Source: Sphagnum compactum
Lineage: Eukaryota > Bryophyta > Sphagnopsida > Sphagnales
NCBI GenBank assembly: GCA_965153455.1
Contig: OZ234495.1
Location: 15,620,875-15,684,874, forward strand
Reading direction: 5' to 3'
Length of the DNA stretch: 64,000 nucleotides
Of this stretch, positions 1 through 10,779 are shown piece by piece. Made by a program: the position numbers and the translations under genes. Under the pieces are notes generated by a model. The model made no database searches. It saw only the letters and a program-made list of their open reading frames with translations, and was not told the DNA's origin. Numbering within the stretch: position 1 is the first letter of the stretch; each line of letters starts with the position of its first letter.

Positions 1-1811
1 GACTTTTAGTGGTCAAAAATCAAATTGGCACTTTGATTCCCGACCTTTCTTTTGGCAATAACTTGTGTTTTAATTATTCAAATGAGTCATGCAAGCCAAT
101 TTTTGACATCTTTGTTTCAAGATCTTTTCAATGGTATAAGGAACTTTTTAATCCAATGATATTTGACCCTTGAAATTGCTTTTTGAAAATTTGGGAATCC
201 ATTAAAACTCCAATTCTCAAAATGGGAGCCCACTTGCGAGTGTGTGGGTTCATTCCCTCACATTCTCCTATAATCCCGAGAAAGTGAATGTGACTCATGG
301 TTACATTATTTTCGGGTCTAAGTTCATATCATAGTGGTATTGAATCTATTTTAAGAACTTTGAACCAAGAGTTGGGTCAATTCTAACAAATGTTTTGCGA
401 AGGTGGACCTAAATGATCCTTTCAAACTTGGTCCATTGCCTTGTCCACTAGTGTTTAGAGTCTGGATGTTGATTTGAATTTCTCATATGGAACTTCTTCA
501 TAATAAAGCTTTACAACAATGTCCACCATAATCAAAAGTTTACAGGTGAAAACACACTAATCAGTCATAATTTTGGTGGATTAAAGTCCCTTTTCAAAGT
601 CTTTTTCTAGTGTAGCTGAAAATTGGCTTAAAATATGAATATTTAGATGATATTGAAAGTAACATTTTTTCCATTTCCAATTTCAAATCATGATGTTATA
701 AGACATATCAAAATTATCACAAAAGACTTTTTAGAAATAATTTTGAAATGATTTTAAAGGCTTTTGAAATAATTACAATTTTTGGGATTTTAAAAAGTCC
801 ATAACAAAATTAATCAAAATCACATTCCATTCCTTCAATGAATCTTTAGTTTTTAAAACATAATTCTTTAATATCCCAAAATTTCAACCACATAAGATTA
901 ACACATTATAAGATAAAAGTCCATATCCATGAGTTTTGCAGGTGTGACAAAAAGTGTGGGAAAAAGTCAAAAGTTCATTACTTATTGGTTGTCCATGATT
1001 TTGATTTGATTTGTTCATTTTTGGAAGGTTGATTATGACAGCTTTAGATAAGTGGGTCTTTTTTATTATTTTAATAATTTTATTTATTTATTTATTTGTA
1101 TCTAAATAATACAAGAAAACTTGCCATTATGATGTCCATACAAGGATACTATAGTGTGCAAACACCTTCACGTTGCACCATAAGAAATGTTTTTGTAACT
1201 CACATGTCTTAAACTAAATAATTGACAAATTCAAATGGAAAAATCGAGCAAGAATCAAACCTTGTACATATAGTCAAAAAAACTCTCTTGTGTCAAAGAG
1301 TACCACATCTTTTGGGACATGTTTTCACATCTCTTGTAGACATCGAAAAAGATGACATCCTTGAATTGGACCAATGGAATCATCTCCATGTTTTGGATGC
1401 GGAAGGAGTCATGCACCAAATTTGGCTTGACATGATCAAATTTGATAGACATGGGGGGTTGAAGCAAATTTGAAAAAAAAAATTAATTTCAATGCAAGTG
1501 CACAAAACAAGGAATTGAGAGAATGCAAATTGAAAGTAATAAAGGACTGGAACTTTGAAATCTATAGTGTTCGGTATGAATTTACTTTTTCATGTTTGTC
1601 ATTTTAATAAGGAGTTGGGATGAGGCCCTCTATCATATCCAACATGACGGAATCAATTGCAATGTGCCAAGAGAGGTCTTTTGAGTGAAGTCTTGATATA
1701 TATGGCATCCATGCTTATAGCTGATGGTTGTCCCCCACAAAGAACACATTTTCAATGAACCTCTACAAATTTACATCCAAGTTGAATGCTTCTTCAAATG
1801 ATGCATTCACG
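1..1811. other. AT-rich spacer, no gene recognised
   Basis: Low-complexity AT-rich sequence. The longest open frame (about 1222-1473, plus) overlaps an equally long frame on the other strand, matches no family I recognise, and has no visible promoter or splice context. I see nothing else here. Confidence 0.6.
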
Positions 1812-2045
1812 CACTACTAGAAATTATGTCATATGCAACCACCATGTTTGCAACTGGGATGCAACTGCTAGTCGTGTGCAACTATGCAGGGTTTTCTATG
1901 CAACTACAATGGATTTTTGCCCCCTTTTTGGGTGTATATGCAACTATGGTGCAACTATGATCACCTTCATCCCAACTTTTGGATGATTTCTATGTATATT
2001 ATCGTATGAATTTGATATGCATATACTCATAGTTACATGTGCAAC
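1812..2045. mobile_element. CACTA transposon left terminus with subterminal repeats
   Basis: The sequence CACTACTAGAAA starts at 1812, the usual form of a CACTA (En/Spm) terminal inverted repeat. It is followed by eight copies of TGCAAC, mostly extended to TGCAACTA, at 1834, 1849, 1860, 1877, 1899, 1939, 1950 and 2040. Clusters of short subterminal motifs next to the TIR are a hallmark of CACTA elements, where they bind the element's own TNPA-type protein. Decayed CACTA coding relics lie just inside (2601-3075 and 5890-6360, both minus), so this is probably the 3' end of that element. I did not find the matching right end with TAGTTGCA repeats. Confidence 0.55.
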
Positions 2046-2600
2046 CAAAATAGGCCAACTATGGTCTTTTGGTAAACTAGGTACATATTTCTTGTAGGCC
2101 TGTTTAGGATTAGGGTTGCCTACACATGACAACCCCATTCATAATGTTTAGGGTATAGGTGAAAAATAACCTAATCTATTTTGCCACCTACTTAAAATAA
2201 TGGATCTATCCCCAACTTTTAGTAGTTTGCTCCACAAACATCTAAAAGACAATTGACAATGGAAGATATCAATTTTACTTACAATAGTTTAACGTTTATC
2301 ACTTGATGAAGCGAAACAATGTATATGTGTATTCAACAATAAGGTCCAATTAATCCCCTCAAGATTACAATATGTGGGTTTGATATGTGAAAAATAATCT
2401 TTTTCATTCCAACAATCACCCAGTACAACTAAGGGTTTCATGGCACATATACACCTTATAGTCCATGTAATGCATGAGTTGGTTCTAGAGTATGTGGTGA
2501 CTAGATATTAGAGAGGGTTGACATTGGTAGATGTGAAACATAATAATGATTAATGATGCAACCTAGCAATGAAGAGATGTTATTCCCCAAAGACAACTAT

Positions 2601-3075
2601 TCATTCAAGGCCAACTTCATCAGCACCAGACAACCTTTGAAGCTCTTCAACAACTAAAATTTCATCAGCTCCAATCAATTCAATTGCACTAATAAGTGCC
2701 ATGTTCTTTGGTACCTTTGGAATTTCTAGAGGCACATCTACTCCAATTAAGTTGTCTAACATGGTAACTTCATCACTATCACATACTAGGATGCGTTTGG
2801 ACCTCGGTTCTTTGTGGAGGACAACCTTCCATCTTGACATGTTATGGTCATCTTCATAAAAAACCTGCTGCACCTCGGTTGCAAATACATAAGGTTCATC
2901 AACCCGTGCCTTCAATTGTTGAAAATTTACCAACAAAAACCCATCATCATCGCGCCTATATGTGGCATTTCCCCATCTGTCCAATCCATTTCTTACTCAT
3001 CAATATTATTGGTTGGGATATAGGGCCATACTCTAGCAAAATTATGTCCTTCAATATCCCACTACTACAAAAGTG
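2601..3075 (-). pseudogene. CACTA element DUF4216-domain relic
   Basis: The minus-strand frame 2601-2984 reads like the DUF4216 domain that accompanies CACTA transposases in plants. It contains a D-R-W-G-N-x-T-Y-R-R-D-D-D-G-F block, then EPYVFATEVQQVFYEDD, then a W-K-V-V-L-H block and an acidic tail ending in a stop. The frame does not begin at ATG. The upstream part of the domain (ILKDIILLEYG-like, about 3010-3075) is in another frame, so there is at least one frameshift. In CACTA elements DUF4216 follows the transposase core, which fits the tnpD relic further upstream on the same strand. This is a remnant, not a working gene. The family call is from memory of domain architecture. Confidence 0.6.
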
Positions 3076-3769
3076 GGGTGCAATTTACTAGCCTAAATCA
3101 CTATTGGACCTTAAAAGTGAAATAACTTCATTACATTTTACTGATTTCACCTTGGTGAAAATTATTTCACTATAATATCATTATGTAGACATCATGTTTC
3201 ATTACTAGTTAACATAATTCACTATCATAATTTACTATAATAAATAGGTTTATTTTTATGTTTAAAAAAACATTTGATCTATGCTACTTTAGGATATACC
3301 CTATATTATTTTAAGCTACTTTAGTTATTCTAACTTATATTTTATGTTATTATAGGTTATTACAAATTATTGTACCTTAAATTATTATACGTTATTTTAC
3401 CTTAAGGTATCTTAACTAGTTTATTATAAGCTTTTAAGATATTCTAAATGAAATTATTCAACTAACTTTAAGTTATACCTTAGGTTATTTTATTTTAAAT
3501 TAATATATGTTATTTCAAGTTACACTTCAAATTATCCAAGGTCATTTTACTTTATGTTATTATAAATTATTTTATCCTAAGTATAATAACTTAAAATAAT
3601 CTGAAATAAAATATAATGACCTAAGGTAAAAATAACTTAGAATATAAAATAACAACCTATGAAAAATAATTTGAAATAACCTACAATATAATAACTACCA
3701 ATAGCCTATGATATTATAACATAAAATATCCAACAATAATTTATAATATAATAATCAGCAATAGTTGTA

Positions 3770-4765
3770 ATATAACATATAATAACCAACAATAACTAAT
3801 ACAATAACCATTAATAACCACTAATATAATAACCACCAATGGCTTACAACAAAATAACCACTAATAGCCATTAATAAAATAACCACCAATAGCCATTAAT
3901 AAAATAACCACCAATAGCCATTAATATAATAGCCACTAATAACCACTAATATAATAACATTAATAACCACCAATATCCACCAATAGAATATTCACCAATA
4001 GCCATTAATATAATAATCATAAATAACTACCAACATCCACCAATAGAATATTCACCAATAGCCATTAATATAATATTCATTAATAACTACCAATATCCAC
4101 AATATAATATTCACCAATACCCATTAATAAAATAGCCACCAATAGTCATTAATATAATAACCATTAATAACCACCAATATCTAATAATAAAACATTCACC
4201 AATATCCAATAATAAAACATTCACCAATAGCCATTAATATAATATCCACCAATAGCCAATAATATAATACCAATTAATAACCACAAATATCCACCAGTAG
4301 AATAGTCACTAATAGGCATTAATATATTAGCCATTAATGAACACCAATATTCACCAATAGAATATCCATCAATAACCATTAATAGAATAACCATTAATAG
4401 TCATTAATAGAATAACCACAAATAGCCATATAATAGCCATTAATAACCACTAATATAATAGCCACCAATAACCACTAATATAATAGCCACCAATAACCAC
4501 TAATATAATAGCCACTAATAGCCATTAATATAATAACCAATATAAAACACCAATAGCCATAAATAGAATAGCCACCAATAGAATAGATATCAATAGCCAT
4601 TAATAGAATAGTCACCAATAACCATTAATAGAATAGTCACCAATAACCATTAATAAAATAATCACCAATAGCCATTAATATAATAGTCACCAATACGCAC
4701 CAATAAAATAGGTACCAATAGTCATTAATAACACCAATAGCCCTACTAAAAAAAAAAACCAATAG
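3770..4765. repeat. Degenerate AATAGCCA-type minisatellite
   Basis: About 1 kb consists almost entirely of variants of AATAGCCATTAATATAATA and AATAACCACCAATA, built from roughly 14-18 bp half-units. The strand shown has very few G residues. Units differ by single substitutions and indels, so the array is old. Weaker relatives (AATAACCTA, AATAGCCAAAAGTAA) flank it on both sides from about 3600 to 5160. Copies are contiguous with no unique spacers, so it is not a CRISPR-like array. Confidence 0.85.
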
Positions 4766-5484
4766 CCATATATTAAAATTACTTAAGATTGCCAAAAATA
4801 ATCTAGGGTGAAATAATTTATAATAGACAAAAGTAACTTAAGGTGAAATAATCAATAATAACCTAGAATTATCAATAATAACATAAAGTGAAATATCCTT
4901 CAATAGCCAAAAGTAATTTATAATAGCTACAAGTAGCCTAAACTGAAATAATTTACAATAGCAAAAAAAATATAGAATAGTAAAAAAAACTTATAATAGC
5001 TGAAAATAGCCTAAGGTGAAATAAGTTAAAATAGCCAAAAGTAACTCAATAACCAAAAGTGTCCTAAGGTGAAATAACCAAAAATAATTGAGAATAACCA
5101 TAAATAGCCATAAATAATGTAGGGTGAAATAATTTAAATTAATGAAAAATAGTCATATAATAATTAAAAGTTGTTTAACATAGGTAGTATTATTATATTA
5201 ATAAAATCCATTTATTAAACTTTTTTTTTTCAAAAGAATGGTCATTGAAATGTTATTGAATAATGATATTCAACTTTTTTTTTGTTCAAATGATTTTACA
5301 CTTTCAAAAGGATATAAATGTAATTATGTACATTATTGAATATTTTTAAAAAGTAAACTCAAATCATTTAATTTGAACAAAATTTCAATAAGATATGAAT
5401 TTTCAAAGTTTATGTTTTTGTAATGTTTAAAATGAAGTATTTGATAAATAGAATGTAATGTAACATATTAGCACAACAAATGGG

Positions 5485-5600
5485 GTGGCTTGATGGTAAA
5501 GGTGTTTGCCTCCAATCCAAAGGTCAAGGGATCAAACCTCATGAGTGGTGTTGTGTGTGGTCAACAATGGTATGTTGATCGAATATTCTCCTATCGAATT
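5485..5600 (+). repeat. tRNA-like (SINE-type) sequence
   Basis: GGTGGCTTGATGGTAAAGG (A-box-like) is followed about 30 bp later by AAGGGATCAAACCTCATGAG (B-box-like), the spacing of an internal pol III promoter in tRNA-derived SINEs. A clean cloverleaf does not fold by eye, so it is not called as a tRNA gene. A similar arrangement occurs reversed near 62520-62580. The SINE assignment is inference. Confidence 0.3.
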
Positions 5601-5889
5601 CCTAGAATAGGTGCCTAGGTTGATTATGTGGCTTACCTACCTAGGTTTAGTTTTTAACCTAGTCTAGGTAGTGACACGTGTCAATAAATCATAGGTTAAA
5701 AAATCATGAAATTATTAAAAATATTATATATTAAATAATTAAAATTTAATTGATTCTCATGTTGGTTAATTAATTAATTAGCAAATGAATGGTTTGGTAA
5801 ATTTGTATTTCACTTTAGAGTAACCGTAGCAACTGGTCCCCGTTCACTAGGGGGTTAAACAATTTCACTAGGTAAATTTTTTTCCAAAT

Positions 5890-6360
5890 TCACTCAAAAT
5901 CTAGTGAAACCCAGAGTGAACTAGGACACCACTTAAATATGTTACAATACACTCGACTAAGGCGCATCAAACTTAAACATACATGAGCATCCATTAGGCC
6001 CCTTAGAGCTAGAGGCATTAGTTGTTGCATTAAAACATGCCAATCATGGCTCTTCAGTAACCCAAGTTTCTTATCCATGATATGTTTTCCTAGTGAGCCA
6101 CAATGATATGTTGGCACTTTCAAAGAGGCTAACCTATTCATGAAAGTTTGGAGCTCTTCTGGTTTAAGGACATAGGGGGCAACAAGTTTAAAAATCTTGC
6201 CCAGCCTTTGAGGATCTCGTTTCAACCATAGATGTTCTCAAATTCCACACACTTCCATGTCCTATTGAACCTTGATTGTGTCCTTCAATCCAAATATGAA
6301 TTTGATCATATTCTCACAAACGTTCTTCTCAATGTGCATCACATTTAACATGTGCCTAAT
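5890..6360 (-). pseudogene. CACTA transposase (tnpD/DUF4218) relic
   Basis: Reading the minus strand from about 6357, one frame gives MHIEKNVCENMIKFIFGLKD, a typical segment of plant CACTA tnpD transposases. It then passes two in-frame stops and continues as KRDPQRLGK and KSHDWHVLMQQLMPLALRGL, the DUF4218 signature. The recognisable match fades near 5930. Two stops within 140 codons show it is dead. It has the same strand and family as the DUF4216 relic about 3 kb downstream, consistent with one element later interrupted. Confidence 0.75.
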
Positions 6361-9300
6361 GAGTAAATGTTACAACAACCACCATTTCAATTAAACAATG
6401 GTATTATTAACACAATTTGTGCCTAGGAACTAATGTACCAAGATGTAAACACCCATATAATGATGCCACCCAATAATTGAAATCTCACAAATTGACAAAT
6501 TTAAACAAGGACCAAAACTATGCAAATTCATGTTCAGTAATATTCTCCATGTTCCAATAAGCTGTCCACCCACACCCTTTGATTTGGAACTAATATTGAT
6601 GTTTATCACATTTTGTTCACAAGGTGAACATTTCCTTGCTCCCCACCAATGCACATGATAAATGGACAATACTCCACAAATAATGCAAACTCAAAGTGGT
6701 TGGGCCTATTTTGAGTCACCAACCCAAGCAAAACATTGAGAAACAAAAGTGATTTGACATCCAAAGGGATATTTACTTGTTTTCAAATCTTTGCAAGAAA
6801 AGAAGAAAAATACCCTATGGATATACAAAATTTGGACAATGTGTTCCATTACAACATTGTCAAATTGTCAATGTTAGCAAAAACCCACTTCAGTGAATTG
6901 AATCAGCTTAAAGCCTTGTGGGAGAAAAAGGTTCTAACAATGGATTTGGTGGAGATTTAATTGTTCAACACAATTGACCCCAAAGCAAAATTTCAAGAAC
7001 CCAAAACAAATTAATTTCAAAACTCATCAAGTGATGAATGATATCCAACTTCGTTATATCTATTTAAAGTAGAATGTACAAGGGAAGTCTACAAAACTTA
7101 CAAATTTTTTTAATAGTTTCATTCACACCATGGAGATTAGGATAAACCTAGACTTGGATTTCACCCCCCCCCCCCCCCCTTCACATAACATGACAACCTG
7201 AGTGGAATAATGTTTGTTCCAAGCCTTGTAAAAAAAGACTAATTGTGATTTTTCCTTTTGGCCAAATAAGCATAAGATTGAAATTTCAGCTCTCATAAGT
7301 AATATGGGATCAGACCATCTTCTTCCCTTGACCACTTTGTTTATACATATAAATTAAAGTTCCTTTCCAAACCCAATAAAAGGTAAGAGATTCAGCCTTC
7401 AAACTTTTCAAGAAGGCCTTTCATTGGTGTATTAAAACTTGAACTTAGGGATGTTAAAAGGACTTGTAGCTTTACACCAAATTTAACTCACTTGTATGCT
7501 TCTAGTGTATTATATGCTTGCCTAATGCCTTGTTGAATGGTTGGCCCCTTTTAGATTAGCATTTTCAAAAATTCAATGCATGTTAGATTAGGAGGTTGTA
7601 TGTAGATGTTATGACGAATGGAACAAAAAGGGTTCAACCATCAAGCGTGACATTGGATGAAAGTCAACATAATGCCCTTCATATTTCATCATGGTGAGTT
7701 ACGATTCTCCCACAATGTCTTTGTATCTTCCAAGTGGACACACCGCATTAGATTCTTAGTGAGCTTCATTACATTACCTTGAACCACCATACTTGTTAAA
7801 CTACAACTACATAGTAGTTCCACTTCCAAGCGGGTTTTGTGAGTGCATATTTGTATGTTGAAGGTGTGCAAGAAATCCTCACATATGGGGTTTGATCAAT
7901 TTGGGGTTTGAAGGTTTAAGGGTTTAAGGGCCAAGTGGTTAAGGTCTAGAGTGTGTAGTTTGTACCAAATGTACATGCACCTCTGTTGTCACCTCAACCT
8001 AACAAAATTCTGCCCACGGAAAACACCCGATTCCAGTGTATTGGCTAATCTTTCAAATGACCTTCTACGGAAATGTCGATTACGTATTATGACGAAATTT
8101 GTCTAGGGATGCAACAAAGAAAAGACTGTTGCTTACATCAAGCGTGCTTTCAAGGAATGTCACATTAGGTTCGAGCAATTCAGACGTACCACCAGGATTT
8201 AAGGTTGCGCATTTCAAAAGTAATCTAGATGTTTGTTGTCGACATTCTGTGAGCACCCAATTTATCTCAAAAGGCACAAAATATGTCTAGATTGGTATGG
8301 TGTTCATGGTTAATTGAAATGCAAGCATATCCCAAGATTTGTGAATGATCGAGCAACACGAAGGTCATTGTTTGTTCAAAAGTTCAACTTCATAGAGGTG
8401 AATTTCCAGGTGTGATATAGAGTTGAAAAGTGATAACTAATATCCATTCCCTTGTTCCCCTGTTTTTAGATCCTTTTCGACTACCTCCAACTTTTATGTT
8501 ACAAATTAGTGATTTTTTTAGAATGCACAATTGCTCAGAATTCACAAAGTGGGTTAATAGATTTTAACAACCTAGTTGGTGATGGAGGGACTACGGGGGA
8601 CTTTGCAAGTATTGAACACTACTGATGTGAGTTTTGGTCTTGGTCACAATTCACAAGGTCCTTACCACAGCTGGAATTCATTATTGACGTTCAAGTTCGA
8701 AGAGAAAACATAACAAGCTAGGAAGAAACCCTAAGAGTTATTAATCCTTGCTAAACTGAGATGGACACACAAATGGGTGTTAAGATGGAGTTGAAGGTTG
8801 TCAAGAAGGGATTGCAATTTGCATTTGCCAATCCAAACACCAAGTTGGTTGAAACAATGTCCCTTTATGAGCCATACCGACACAACCATGTGCGGTAGTC
8901 TCAGTTTTTAAGAGTTACATCAGGGTTATTTGAATGGGGTAAGGTTATTAAGGGCTTTTAGCGACTTCATAGGGATGCTAAGTGTGCATGGTGCGAAGGG
9001 GGTTATTTTCTTTTCTGAAATGCGTTGTTGGTGATTAAGGAGTTGGATTAGTTCTTTTCTTCAGCAAAGGCTAATAACCATAGTTTTAGAAACCTTGTTG
9101 CATAATTAGGGGTGAGAAATCTCTAGAGGGTTGGGGGTAGCAGTAGACACCAAAATTTACAGTGTTCAACACAACATTAATCTTGTTATGGTATTTAGAA
9201 AGTAGCAAGAATGTTAAAAATTCTTAAAGCAGCTAAAGGGGTGTTGATGAAAGATTTAATAGAGGTAGAATAATCTTCAAGCCGTTGAACATAAGGTTAA

Positions 9301-9369
9301 TTCAAGGCAACTCAACAATTAAACAGATAGTATGTTAATAGTAATAGGAGTCTGATGATAATTGAAACA
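6361..9369. other. AT-rich spacer, no gene recognised
   Basis: No open frame here has recognisable homology. There is a 16-bp poly-C run at 7164-7179. The rest probably includes further decayed transposon sequence, but nothing can be named. Confidence 0.5.
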
Positions 9370-9375
9370 TTTATT
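9370..9375 (-). terminator. Poly(A) signal AATAAA for the 9446-9868 ORF
   Basis: TTTATT on the plus strand is AATAAA on the minus strand, about 70 bp past the stop of the small ORF. The position suits a plant poly(A) signal. AATAAA is common by chance in AT-rich DNA. Confidence 0.35.
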
Positions 9376-9445
9376 TATGATAGGGATAAGCTCAGCAAGG
9401 AGCTACAAGTACATGTAGAATCCTGAGTTATGCCTTAGTGATAGT

Positions 9446-9868
9446 TCACAACTGCAGGAAATCTAAGATGCGTCGGATGGTGCGAACTAGGTAGTCCGCC
9501 TTGCTATTGGGAGGCAATCGACGAATCGGACCGCGCAACCAACGATAGTGACCAACACCGGGAACTGAAGACCATGCAAAGATAGAAGTATCTTCAGTTT
9601 CGTAACAACCTTCACAAACAGTCTCGGGTTCGTCACCAGAAGCGGGGTCAACTTGCAGCAAGATCACCAGGGTGCGAGAGTTCGGAGAAATGCGATAGTA
9701 CCAGGCTCGAGGAGGTTCGACTTCAAGACGAGCACGCACTTCTCGAAGTTCGGGTTCTTCATCGCGAGGATGCTGGGTTAGGGTAAGATCTAGGGACGAC
9801 TCCGGAGGTGGTTCTTCGTTCGCTTGTGCGGCTTGCGGCCCGTGAGATGAAACCATGCGCGACGCCAT
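9446..9868 (-). CDS. Hypothetical 140-aa protein with LxLxL motif
   Basis: An intronless ORF of 140 residues beginning MASRMVSSHGPQ. It is markedly richer in G+C than its surroundings and uses varied codons, unlike the chance frames nearby. It has an acidic, proline-rich first third containing SLDLTLT, which matches the LxLxL form of the EAR repression motif of plant transcriptional repressors. A region rich in W, Y and R follows (RAWYYRIS, YRWLRGPIRRLP), then a basic amphipathic end. I recognise no family. A TATA box sits 95 bp upstream and AATAAA about 70 bp downstream, so it looks like a complete compact transcription unit. It could instead be a fragment of a retroelement polyprotein. The function is unknown and the EAR reading is only a motif match. 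Confidence 0.5.
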   Translation of the reverse strand: MASRMVSSHGPQAAQANEEPPPESSLDLTLTQHPRDEEPELREVRARLEVEPPRAWYYRISPNSRTLVILLQVDPASGDEPETVCEGCYETEDTSIFAWSSVPGVGHYRWLRGPIRRLPPNSKADYLVRTIRRILDFLQL

Positions 9869-9966
9869 AATGTCAAGCAAAGGAAAAAAAAGGTTAAATC
9901 TTCAATCGAAATCAATTTGACAATGGAGGTGGGAAAAACTTGTCACGTTGGGGTGCGCAATCGTAA

Positions 9967-9972
9967 TTTATA
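9967..9972 (-). promoter_or_regulatory. TATA box for the 9446-9868 ORF
   Basis: The minus strand reads CTATAAATTA, a good plant TATA box, 95 bp before the ATG at 9868. This leaves a predicted leader of about 65 nt. Confidence 0.4.
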
Positions 9973-10114
9973 GTTCGAAGAAGAGGAATGAAAGGCGGGA
10001 GTAACGGCTTAGGACCATGGTAAAGTAAAATCGTGAGGTCGAAGGGAAAAATTGGGGGTGTAAGTAAAGTGTTGGGGGAAAATGGAAGAGGTGAAAATGT
10101 GTTTATCCTTCACA

Positions 10115-10194
10115 TTCCATTGGCCACCAAGCTTGGAACATTCCAATGGCCACCGAGCTTTGGATCCTTCCATTGGCCACCAAGCTTTGGATCC
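10115..10194. repeat. Three 26-27 bp tandem repeats upstream of small ORF
   Basis: TTCCATTGGCCACCAAGC-type units start at 10115, 10141 and 10168, each followed by TTTGGATC or a variant. Each contains CCAAT (minus strand) or ATTGG, a CCAAT-box-like core. They lie about 250-330 bp upstream of the minus-strand ORF start at 9868. Confidence 0.75.
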
Positions 10195-10415
10195 ACCTTC
10201 ACCTCCCTTCTCCTTCTCTTTAAAAGGCGGACTTCGATTATGGGGAGCCTCTCTTTTTGCCCCGAGGATAATTTTCATGCAATCTTGAACACTTATTTCA
10301 CAAGCTTCTTGAAGAGGGAAATAATGTTTAGTCTTGGTGGAGGGAAGAAGGAAGAAAAATTAGAATGAAAATCTAGTGATAGTGTTGAAGGTTAGAACTC
10401 TAGAGAAATCTCAGG

Positions 10416-10778
10416 AACCCTCTCGGGTTTGGTGGTATAACTCCTTACTGTTGTAGCTGCAGATCTTGAGATTTGGTAGGTTGGTGCGCCTTGTTGTTAG
10501 CTTTCCAGAGAGCTATGGCAAGCTAGATTTGAACCGTCTATGTGTGAGAAACAACATTTTAAGTGACTAGTGGTCTGCAGCAAGGTTTGATCATCACCTT
10601 TGTAAAACCCTCTCGGGTTTGGTGGTATAACTCCTTACTGTTGTAGCTGCAGATCTTGAGATTTGGTAGGTTGGTGCGCCTTGTTGTTAGCTTTCTAAAG
10701 AGCTATGGCAAGCCAGATTTGAACAATCTATGTGTGAGAAACAACATTTTAAGTGACTAGTGGTTTGCAGCAAGGTTG
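10416..10778. repeat. 190-bp direct repeat, about 1.9 copies
   Basis: The block starting AACCCTCTCGGGTTTGGTGG at about 10416 recurs at about 10606 with only a few substitutions over 170 bp. Both copies include GTTGTAGCTGCAGATCTTGA and end at CAGCAAGGTT. The period is 190 bp and the near identity implies a recent tandem duplication. No coding potential is seen. Confidence 0.9.
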
Positions 10779-10779
10779 G

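Larger units (their letters stand above)
3060..5906. mobile_element. Putative nested CACTA-like AT-rich insertion
   Basis: This block splits two relics of one CACTA element. It starts with CACTACTACAAAAGTGGGG at 3060 and ends with CTAGTG at 5901-5906, so both ends read CACTA inward. Motifs of the TTCACT/AGTGAA type recur near both ends (about 3115-3175 and 5810-5905), like subterminal repeats. It encodes no protein and is dominated by a degenerate minisatellite. No 3-bp target duplication is evident (TCC before, AAA after), so the exact borders are uncertain. The alternative is internal repeat expansion of a single CACTA element. Confidence 0.35.

Noticed and set aside
3770-4765. CRISPR-like regular array
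   Set aside because: Units are contiguous, degenerate and without unique spacers, in eukaryotic transposon context, so it is a minisatellite.
5485-5600. Functional tRNA gene
   Set aside because: A- and B-box-like words exist, but no complete cloverleaf with paired acceptor stem can be drawn.
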